From assembly GCA_963969595.1 (NCBI GenBank), contig OZ018417.1, positions 14,076,501-14,140,500 on the forward strand: 64,000 bases of DNA. The letters are read 5' to 3'. Under the pieces are notes generated by a model. That model had not been told where the DNA came from. It did no database searches and worked only from the letters and a program-made list of their open reading frames with translations. Of the stretch, positions 23,116-33,778 are shown one piece after another. How positions within the stretch are numbered: position 1 is the first letter of the stretch; each line of letters opens with the position of its first letter. This DNA is from Neckera pumila (Eukaryota > Streptophyta > Bryopsida > Hypnales > Neckeraceae). A program made the translations under genes and the position numbers.

Positions 23116-26100
23116 TCAGTCCTTCCCACTCTTGATGCTATTCAGAAGTGTCTTCATCCGAGCAAGTTGATTTTGTAGTCTCGTTAATTCATTGACGGGA
23201 GCATTGTCTCGCACTTTAGTCCCCCAACACAGAAACTTTTTTTCTTCTTGGATCCACCCCATGTGGTTACTGATTTTTGAGCAAAGTCCTTGCGAAGTAA
23301 GGATAGCAGCCTCCAATTCGGCAAATTGTTTCTCAAGCTGTGTTTCAGAGCTTTTCATGGGTGCAGCGGAAGGTGCAATCTCGTCAGGAAGAGGCAAATC
23401 TGCCTTGTTTTCCTCCTCTGACGGAGGCAATTCTGTTTCCAATTCATGCATGCCTGTAAAAAGTATCCAAGAGCAGTTCAGCAATGTTTCTGAGGGACTG
23501 TATTCTTTTGGCAAGACTGCAAAGCATAGCTTCCCTCGCCTCACTTCACACTGCTTGAAGTCCACAAATTCGACTCATTCCTGACTACTTGCTGTTTCCT
23601 TATATTTAAGCGCATTATATCTCTTCAAATTTTCATTATCCTGTGAGGTGAGTTACAGTATGATGCAAATAAAAATATACAAATAGAAACACAAACACAG
23701 ATGAACACCTACAGATTTTTCAGTCAAAAGGTTATCCGGAGTTGATGGGAGAGCTTACCTATATCATCAACATGTTCAATTGCTGCGGGAGTAATAGGAG
23801 GCTCAATCTGAAACAATTTTACCACCGCAGAAACCATCTGCCTTGCAGCTTTGATTTCAGCTTTGCAAATCTCCCGCAAGTCCTCCAGCTCTTGTCTAGT
23901 TCCTCCGATCTCAACCTGCAATCATTCCCATCACGAGTTCAAGCACAAAGTCCCGCTGTTGATGCGGAGAAGAGTCCAATTGCAGAGACTTAAAGGTCTA
24001 TGACTTATGTTTTGGGTGAAGGAGGCACCACAACGAATGAAAAAGGTGGAAATTCAGGTACGCAGACTACAGATGAAATCATAACTATGTTATGCTGGAG
24101 ACTTCGAAGCTCTGCTTGACATGCATTTTCAAATCATTTTGATTAGGTCTTCAGATCTCAAAAACTGTAGCAGGTTTGAATCAAAAGGCCGTATGAAGTA
24201 GCATACCGGTTCCCCAACACCAAGACGGAAGCTATCCATTAACCAGTTTCCCAAGCCAAAATCCGTCTCAGCATCATGTCCACGTTCAATCAAGCATACT
24301 TCAAGATCACATCCGCTTCCGCTGGTAATGTTGGGTAATGTATCTAGAAGCCTTTTCGTTCTCTTCGGGGCTGCTTCATTGCCCACTGCGTCACTTGCGG
24401 AGCCCGCTCTAAGCTCAGAGTGCTGGCTGTCAAAACGAGGAGCTCGAATCGGCTCGTTCCTCACTACTTGAATACCGTCAATTCGCATCTGAAATGTTTG
24501 ATGCAGAATAAGCAATATGAATTGAATTACGCCATTCCAATTTTCTTCCGATAAACAAGGCAAAAATAATCGAATTAAAACGTCCATTACAACCTGATCA
24601 AGCTGATAACCAGTAGATTTTCAAGGGAGGGATTAGGTGAATACAATGTGAGAAAACGAAAACAAATGGGGTTCACAATCATGTAACGAAGATACGATAT
24701 CTTTAATCGAGGTAGATTGAATAACATAATGAGGTGCTCACCATTAGATTTTGCACAGGGTGTGAAATCCTTTCCACGTCTCTCGTTGAATTATCTGAAA
24801 TCACCTTGGTCCCCCGACCAACAAATTGCACTTTTCGGAATGTAGCGTACCAACCAACATCATCCCTTGCATCCCCAAACTCTCGGTTCGAGGGATTCCC
24901 GCTTGAATCAGCCGCAACTTTAACACCCTCAAGTGAAAAGAGCCAATCTAGAAATTGGATATCTAGATCAACTATACCGAACATATCCACCGGCCACACA
25001 ATATCGTTACTGGTGAGCATGGCAGCTACACCTGCACCTGCATCCGAAGGTCGCCGTCATTGATCACCATTGGCAAGAAAGGCATGTCGTGAACCTGATA
25101 TGTACATACTCCAACCCTCTCGGGTTCGAAACTACATCACAGCCTAGTAAATCCAACAACCAACATTGTTGAGGACTTTGCCCTATTTCTCGAAGTTATC
25201 ACAAGCACAGAAGCTAGCAAAACAGTTTCTCCAGAAAGGTCTGGAGCAGCGAGTAAGCAATATATGAGAGGGATCCATTCAACCTTGAAGTCCCGTGCTC
25301 GAATAATGCAGGAAAGCCTCTGATAAAAAAATGAGAATAAAATACCTTTCGGTTCCGCCGGAGAAGGCCTTAGTATACTCGCCATAGGACCATTGGAGAT
25401 GAATTTTATTAGCTTCTTGATATTGCGCCCTGGTACGCCTCCGGGACCAATAAAATGATGCCTCTGCAGTAATGACTCAACCTGACACATACTTCCTCCT
25501 AACCTTACTCCCCCAATTTTCGCAATCACTTGCAGCTTGCAACTATCAGTGTTTTCTCTATTATATGCTATAAGCGTCTCCACATTTATGTCCAGGAAAG
25601 GAGTTATCGGAGAGCTGTAATCCTCATTTTCTCTCACTTTTCTTTCCACTGGTGCCATGCTGCCTCTCTTCTTCCCAATCCAAATAACAGGATACAAATC
25701 ATATGAGGCGGATTCACAGCTTGTCAGGTCCTCTAAACGTGGGTCCTCGGGTAGGTCCTTCCCAGCGCCATTTAGACGCTGCTTTTCCATACTAGACGCT
25801 CGGCTGGAACTAGTACTTGACATGATTGAACTGTCAGGGCTTCCTGGAACTGAATCACTGGATGAAACATGTTTTTTCGTTCCTTGCACAGACGGAGTTT
25901 CGCTTTGAAAGGCAACGGGTTCGGATTCAGCGCATTCTATCCTGATGTCTTGCCAGACGAGTTTGGAGGTGACCATTGCTGCCCCTGCCAATTCCTTATG
26001 ACTGACGCTCAAGAGAATCTCCCAGCTTAGAAGCTTTGCCAAGGTTGGACCATCCTTGCTAACTCGGTTAGGAACTATCGCTAGTAACCTGAATTCAAGC

Positions 26101-29100
26101 GAGCTCACGCTCAATACCACCCCCGTATCAGCAGGCACCATGTCGAGCAATTTTTTTGCACTATTATCGTCAGAATTCATTTCAATCTCTTTAAGAGCAA
26201 TCGATTTGTTCATCTCGCCGATTGCTTCAACAGCCCTCCCAGCAAGTCGATACATTTTTAGAATAAATGTATATTGCTCCTGTGACATGTGGGCAACACA
26301 TTTTTTGCAAGAAAGTCCGAGTCGAACAAGTCCTCCTGGAGGTAAGAATGTCATCAAAGGTTGCCCGTCACCTGATAGCAACGCAGCTTCAACACCGAGG
26401 TCGGACATTTCAACACAGTACCATAATCTCGCCGCCCAATCGGTTTCAGTGGAAGCGCTTTTCTGAGCCGAGTCATCGAGACTTTCGGTTTCTAGTGCGA
26501 TTGCTGCACTTGATGCTCGGAACACCCACCTTCAAAATAAAAACGCACATTAAGTGAGTGAGACATGATTAGCAGCAGGCTCTTTCCGGTGAGCTAGAAG
26601 TGGAAAATTATCTATACCTTTGATGATTCGATTCCGCTGGCTGGCCCTTCCATATGCTGCTGCATGCAGGATCGTTGTCAAGGTTCAACACCCGGAAGCT
26701 CAGAAATGGGCTATTTGCCATCGTGAAGCCTGAAATATGAATTCGTATACCAGTAAAAGGTCCTCCTCTATCAGCTTCGTCCATCAAAGCTCCATTTACA
26801 GGAATTGTAAGATCGAATTCTTTAAGAGTCACATACACAGCATGCAATGATCTGTCTGGTAGTTTAATTGCAGATTCCAAGACAACTGACTCTGCAAAAA
26901 GTAAAGCAATCCGAAGGCACGTCGCTTCCTGGAGAATAATCTGTTGAACACAATAGAACGTCAGTCTACTTGTAATTTCGTACAGTACACAAGAACTCGA
27001 AAGTCCAATAAAAGTGCCCAATGAAATATTCCTTGTGGTTTAAAATAGAAAGAACATCGGTTTCTCGTAGACGTGTATTTTTCACCACTTAGAAAGCCGA
27101 CAGCGAAAGCATCGGCAATAACCATAAAGACATAAAGAGGAAAATATATACCCCCACACAGAAAAATGTTCTGGATTACAAAGTGGGTTCCTTATATTTC
27201 ACCAAATGTTGCCACACATGTCCATGCAAAATGGAAAAAAACTTTATTTCTCGAATTCCCAGCTCCACAACTTACCTTAAAAGGTTGACATTGAACAACC
27301 AATTGTGAGGTCAAAGCTGGAGGTACAGGTGATGGCGTAACTCGAGAAGAGTACATGCATAGCATTGACGGTGTTTCTTGCCTGGACATTAGCCAGCTCT
27401 CAAAAGGATGAATTTTGGGCCATAACTTCTCACTAGCTGCAATGAAAAAGAAAAAACTTAATGGCAAATACAGTATCAAAGTTCATTCACGAAAAGAATA
27501 CAAACAAACATCTTCAGAGGTGAAGCTCAACGTCCTTACCAAACGCAGGAACTGGAAGTTTAACATTCGGATCAGTAGTCCTAATGATTGGTCGCATGAG
27601 CGTGCATGAGGGTCGCACTGAAATGTCTCTGCAGAATAACGAATCTGTTCAGATATGAATAAAAAAAAATTGGACTGTTCTAATCTACATATCCGACTGT
27701 CACTGCAGATCAACCACTGACGTATGGCAAAACCAATTCTCCCTAATCCCTGTGACTCGTAAAAAGAAGACACCATCTGAATTTTGCACAAAGAAATCGC
27801 AGAGGATATTAACTACGAATTACAAAAACCACAAAGTCGTGTAGAAGGGAAGCCCATGTTATGAAGAGTCGTGATACTCAAAATAACTCAATAAAGGGGG
27901 TAGTCACTTTCAGCGGAGGGTTTATAAATACCTGAGAAAGAGGGCTCCTACCATAATCCGCGTCATAGCCCTGATACTTCTCTGCTCGACTATACATGCC
28001 TGAAATTTTGGGATCAAACATGCCAACGGGATCAGATAGGACTTGGCTGATCATAATGCCCTGGGATTCATTCATCATAAACTGAACTTCCAGGACGTAA
28101 ACTAGTACAGTAGAAATGTAGTTCTTGTCGAAACAAATCGATGACAAATTCGCAAATTATTAAGCAAGACTTCCATCATCCCAGAAATGTGTAGGTTCCT
28201 GTATCAATCTTGAATATGTAATATCGCTGCCAGACTAGAATCACACCAAAGGGGACATAGACTTACTCGAACAAACTGGAAGTGCTCCATCAGAAATTCC
28301 AGCTGGAAATCTGTAACATCAGGTAAAGACTTTACACAGGAATAGCAATATGAAGATGAAGGTCACGCAGATGTACTTAGTATTAAAGCACCACGGGAAC
28401 TATTCAGATATCATAAAGCATAAACTTTACAGATAGATTGAATGTGATCCTCATCCATGCTCACGAGCTATCTCATGTTCGAAGACGCTACGAAAGACAT
28501 GGCGAATGTGAATTTTGCGCGAGATGTTCGGATCACTACTTTTCACCTCTTACAGATAAAGGACTCCATGGGTTCAAATTGTTCGATTCAGAGACCTCTA
28601 ATCCTAGACCTCTAATTCCCACAACGTACACGAATTTAACCACAAATAGTACTGCAGCAGCTTATCGTTGTAGAGTTCGTCAACGTGCCAAGACCAAATT
28701 TAGAAAGAAAATATTCTAAATTCTAATTTTTATGTTTTTTAAATCACATCTACTCACAGTTGGATGCATAATCCTTAATAGGTCCGGAAACCATTCAAGT
28801 TTAATTAGACTAAGCTTAACACAGCAATCGAGTAGCCTATCTCGAAAATATACAGGTCTAACTAATTTGCTACGATTGTCCAATAAGAGTCGCTTGAATT
28901 CAGAACAATGAAACTAATGGCACTTTTTTACAGAGAATACAGCAGCAAGCTTACCAACATCCTTGACACTCAAAAACATGTAATCGACTTTCAAGCCAAA
29001 TGCTGTTCGACCTGCTTCGTCCGCAGACTGCAAAAACATCAAGACATTTAAATGACCAATTTAATTTCCTTCAGCATCCACCTCCGGTATGTGTTAAACT

Positions 29101-32100
29101 AAAGGCCTGGGGTGAGCAGTAGCGGGAAGGTAAGTGCTTTTCTCATTTCATGGATGCAGAACTTACAATATTCATGAACTGAGAAGGACACTTACGTTCC
29201 CCCTTATGAAATCTTTGCCTCATGCAGGGATGTAATATGAGGACAGCGAATGATAGAAAGCAGCAACTTACCTTAAAACTCCGTACGTTCGCCTCTTCGC
29301 GGTTCAGACAAATTGCCATACCAGTCAGAAATCGTAGCAGAGCCTGCAGACCTACATGTCAGAAAACAACGTCAAATTTCTCCCCATTGTTATCTTTGGA
29401 GATCTGTTGAGTCTGGGTGATGATGCTCAGGGTTTTGCTTGTCACTTATCATAGAAAACACAATAGCAGCTAATGCTACTAAGTTCAACAACAGAGGAAT
29501 TGAAGAAAAGAAATCAAATTTACCTGATTCACTTAATCGGGAAGACAAGATTTCTGGAACGTGCATTTGCAACTCGAGTCCAAAAGGGAGATTCATATCT
29601 GTTCTTTGAATCGTAATCTGCAAGTATTCCATTAAATACTGAGATTTTGCACAACATTATACTCCTATTATGCAGAGGGGATGAAGAGAGGTACAGTGAT
29701 TAAAAGAAAAAGGATCTAAAACTATCACGTATCTTCCAAAGAATCTGTTGCAAGCTGATGCAGAGGTTTTAAAAAATCTTACAAACGCACATCCTGACAC
29801 ATTGTCCAGTATCCGCTCCCCTCTCCGCATTCTCTCGCCCTCGTGATCCCAAGAGGAGTTCACCGAATTACTGCTTCTCAAGTGATCAGATGTAGGTGGA
29901 AGCAGGTCAAGAGATAGAGACTCCCAAACAAGTTTCTGAATTAAACAACGAGGCAACAAAACGTTTCAACAGGAAGGTAGATGCATCAGCAAGCTGTAGT
30001 AAAAAAACTGCTCAACTGCAAACAGAACTGGCACTTGGTAATATTATCTTCACTAAGCGTACATAGGAGAGAAATTGCAGCAAAAGAGAAAGCTATGCAC
30101 CTCGCAATGAAAGTGTTCAGTCAATCATTCTAGATATATCACCTTGAAGACATAAATTGCTCCTCTGTTCATAGAGAAATCCCTTGCTTGACTGAGCGGA
30201 ACAATCTGGTCATCCAATCAAGTCAGATTCAGCGAGAAGAAACCAAAAAATCATCAAGTCTTTCGAATAATCACATCTCGAGTACGCGTACTTTCAGGTA
30301 CACATTGCTGCCCCCATACCCACGAAAAAGCTTATCAGACGAATTACGCAGCCAGAATCACCTGCCATTTTTCATCGGTGGTGCACAATTCCAGATTTGT
30401 TATAGTAATGGAGGCCACGTCGGGAGTTCTACAAGGAACAACAGAAATCTCAGCTCTCATATCTATTAGCCTTGACATCATTGAGCAAGGTCTTCAATGC
30501 AATGGGTTGCCGGGAGTACAAACACATGATACCCCGCGTAACTCCGGTAATGCCATATTCGTCACATTTAGATTATTACAGATAAATTAGTACCAATAAA
30601 ACCAAAGTACCGCTTTATGAAATACTTGGATAAAACACATTATCTACAAGGAAAGAAAAATCTCAAAAGTCGCTCACTTTGTAGCCGTCCCTTGACGAGG
30701 CGTTCCTCCCTTCGTTTTGAGCATAACGTGAACCCTTCCTATCCTTATTGTCATTCCATCTGCAAGCTGGAGACGAACGAGGCATAAGATACATGACTGG
30801 CGGTCTTACATAACCCCACCAACTTCTATATATTCACCACAACACCAAGACATGTCCCAAAGCACAAATGCTACGTTTACATAAACAGCTCCGCTCTTTC
30901 AAATAAAATAGCAAAGACTTGCATTTAAAAAATATTGATGTTCATGTCCACTTGAGGCGCTGCACTAAGAAGATATTTCGAAAGATGATCACCTTGTCAG
31001 AATACCCATATCCATATCCATCACCAGAAGAATCTGAGGCTAAGCTCCTGCAGAAAATCATCACTGCAACAATTAAACGTGTTCCAAAGAAATAGATCCA
31101 AGATTGAGATATCGTTGAACTGATAAGAGACTCAAGGTGATATAGATTTTTACCCTGGGATGTAGCCAAGATCACTATATAACTGCTCGGATATTACCAG
31201 ATCCAGCACGTCGATGTTAACAACAATCGGCTCTCTATGCACATTCGTGATAGACGCGACCTACGGTGCCAATCACGACACAAATCACCAGCAATAGCGT
31301 CAAAGTAGAATAAATAAAAAATGCGAACCACAATAAAAAGAATTCATAGTAGCTCATCGTCGTCGTAATAATTAAACGGTGTCTTCAACTTGTGGAGCAA
31401 ATTGAAAAAGAACTTCAAATCATTCACTCAACCCTTTCTATACTGGTCCGACCACTGCATGCATGGCCAATGCCGAACAGTCCAAGAATCTCATCTAACG
31501 TTAAGTTGCTACATGTTCTCTTTACTCGTAGACATATCGTGTTAACTGATTAGACAGCTTTGACCCAGATTATAGAAACACACCCTTAGCTCCAGATTGC
31601 GAATACGGGCCTCAGAAATCCGTAGAGTTGGCGGTAACCCTAAGCTCGCATGAAGAGCATCGCCATCGACATCTGACAAAATTCATCAAATCAACCTTGA
31701 TCTTAGATTGGAGCCTTCCAACATACTTCTTTCATAATATCTTCTAAGCTATCCTCTAAGCTTTATAAAAAATGCTACTACCTCGACAAGTGCCATAAAA
31801 CGAAGCATATCACGAAGAGAGTTTACAAGCTAGAGCTGAAACTAGGACAAAAATTCGAATGCGAAACTTCTAACATCAACTCAAGTATATGTGAGTTAAA
31901 CGAGTCATGATCTAACAGTCTTATCCATTGCAAGCTCTCTGAACACACTGAGGACACGAAATACACATACATTTACATTTACAACACAAATATCAGTCAT
32001 GTTTTAGGGCATCAGTCATGGTAGATCAATAGCAAGACCTGTGCAGCATTTGGTAATAATCAATCGATAGTAAGTGTACCCAAATCATAGAGCTGGAAGC

Positions 32101-32191
32101 TGCGTCCCAGAAGCCTGAACTGCTCCCTGTTGAATGATTTCAGCCAGTAACGAAACGTTGACTCCAGACCTCGAAGCAACAACGACTCCAT
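23116..32191 (-). CDS. BLTP3-like: Bridge-like lipid transfer protein, UHRF1BP1/BLTP3 family
   Basis: 21 coding exons on the minus strand: 32191-32080, 31672-31584, 31260-31154, 31047-30993, 30766-30678, 30428-30362, 30205-30143, 29935-29783, 29617-29524, 29351-29272, 29027-28955, 28310-28267, 28081-27952, 27617-27540, 27436-27276, 26940-26618, 26529-25346, 25037-24742, 24488-24207, 23915-23759 and 23453-23116. They sum to exactly 1324 codons plus stop, with every junction in phase. The N-terminus (MESLLLRGLE…YWLKSF) and GDALHASLGLPPTL form a chorein-type N-terminal region. Further family blocks are ITIQRT…GLELQMHVPE, SPVPPALTSQ…VQCQPF, DNDPACSSIWKGQPAES and DLDIQFLDWLFSLEG. A Ser-rich linker lies near residue 770, and the C-terminus (last about 165 residues) is helical. 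Family members are thought to form a hydrophobic groove that moves lipids between membranes at contact sites. Plant homologues are, from memory, about 1200 residues. Confidence 0.93.
28438..28719 (+). other. Open frame inside a BLTP3-like intron, probably spurious
   Basis: A 93-codon plus-strand frame lies within the long intron between the exons ending at 28955 and starting at 28310. It contains ECEFCARC but no recognisable domain. It has no neighbouring exon or promoter signal, so I regard it as chance. Confidence 0.1.
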
Positions 32192-33170
32192 TTCTATGGA
32201 AGCACAAAGTAGCTTCCTCGTCCAACTTGCGCAACCTAATCCTCTCCACCAATTACGCAGAGTTGACGAACCTTACAATTTCTCACCCTACGAGTAAATT
32301 CCACCGAGTAGAAACCTAATCCTGAGAAAAAATAACGAAGGCTACAATGTCTCAACACCAACTAGGTGACCTCATCGGCATACGCCCGTCTGAAACTCCC
32401 CTTCCTGCACCTCTTCGAAACGACATTGGCATGCTATCCAACTTCAAATACTGCCATGACGAATAAAACCGCTTAAAGAGCAAGCCACCAAAATCGATAG
32501 TGCGCTTCTCCCTCGCTGCACCTGTCAAAAACGGCATCCATGACAAAACCCAACCAAAATAAAGAGCTGGCTCCGCACAATATCCAATCCCTCAATAACA
32601 AACTCCACAATCACGGTACCCAACGAAGTAATACGATCCAATTTTCACGACCCAAGAGGAGATCAGTTACATGCACGAGACGGTGACGCGACTGACCTCC
32701 TAGCCTGCTCCCAAGAAAATTCGAAATGCAAAACCTACAGATGCAAAATTGATAAACAATATATTGAAGTAAACTGTAGAAACTTGCTAACACGATTAAA
32801 GCTTCAGAACTGGTAGAAAAAGCGCAATTCTACTCAATTTCACGACCCAAGAGGAGATCAGCCAGATGAAGACACGGTGGCACCGACCCACAAAATTCAA
32901 ACTCAAATTCAAAACCTACGATTTCAAATTTGTTCAGAAGCACATCAAAGGGAACTGTTGAATTGATCGTGAACCGATCGACAGCTCCAAAACTCCGCTG
33001 AAAGACTCACAAGATGGAGATTTTTTTACTGAGTCCGAAACTGGCTTCGAATTTAAAATGGAGACGAACTTACAGAGTGTCGGAGGTCGGCAGACTGCCC
33101 CAGGGACGGACAGCAAGGGGAAGAGTCGCAGGAGCACCGCCTCCAAGTGGCGTCCCGTCTTGATGCCATG
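32192..33170 (-). other. 5' UTR and leader intron of the BLTP3-like gene
   Basis: Upstream of the start at 32191 a GC-richer minus-strand segment at about 33170-33076 ends in a good donor (ACTCT|GTAAGT). This fits a first exon spliced across roughly 0.9 kb to the start-codon exon. An open frame beginning at 33146 (MEAVLLRLFP) lies in this segment and would be an upstream frame rather than the protein start, because the family N-terminus is clearly encoded at 32191. Confidence 0.45.
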
Positions 33171-33547
33171 TGGTGAAAAACGCTGAGATGGCAGTGGATC
33201 TTAAACGGGTCCCTGCCAATTGGAATGCACTAATTATTAGAGAATCGATTCTGCCTACTTGGCAGAATGCTTCATGTCAGATCATGTCAGATCCATTCAA
33301 GGGTCTGGCCAATTGCATTAAATAGATCGTGCCCAGTTGGCAATTTTGTGCCACGTCAGGAAGAGCCTTTGTGCTTATCTTACGTTGCTTGGATCGACAT
33401 GCCGTTGCCAATTTGTGATTGATCGTTGTGTTTTTGAGGGTTTAGGTCAAGTTGCCTGCAGTGAGGGTTAGGGTTGATGAATTGGTAGAGAATGGATCCC
33501 GGAAAAATTTGAATTTGTGGGTGTAGAAGCTTTCATCGCAATAGGTT
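33170..33547. promoter_or_regulatory. Head-to-head promoter region, BLTP3-like and HSCB
   Basis: The two genes are transcribed away from each other and their likely 5' ends are only a few hundred bases apart. No repeat has invaded this stretch. I do not see a convincing TATA box on either strand, so this is probably a TATA-less bidirectional promoter. Confidence 0.4.
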
Positions 33548-33778
33548 TTGAATTTTGCTGAAATTTCTCAAGAATGGGTTGGTTCGCGCCGAGACCGTCT
33601 TCATTGCGCGTTGTTTTGCAGACTCAAGTTCATACCCTTTTCACTTTGCCAAGATTCTGTGAACTCTTGTCGGGAGCTTTGTCCTCTCCCAGTGATCCGA
33701 TTGCGCGGAGCTCGACATCAAATTCGGACTCTGTTTTCAGGTCACAGGAATCGCAGGAATTCGATCGGCCGACAATAG
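33548..33778 (+). other. Upstream frame overlapping the HSCB start
   Basis: An ATG 26 nt before the HSCB start opens a different frame of 76 codons that overlaps the presequence region. If the transcript starts upstream of 33548, scanning ribosomes would meet this ATG first, which could lower HSCB translation. Its product has no recognised features. Confidence 0.35.

Noticed and set aside
28438..28719. 93-codon plus-strand frame with a CxxC-like motif
   Set aside because: It lies wholly in an intron of the well-supported BLTP3-like gene, on the opposite strand, with no splice or promoter support.
33076..33146. MEAVLLRLFP frame as the N-terminus of the BLTP3-like protein
   Set aside because: The family N-terminus with the chorein region is encoded at 32191 and joins the next exon in phase. 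The 33146 frame does not resemble it.
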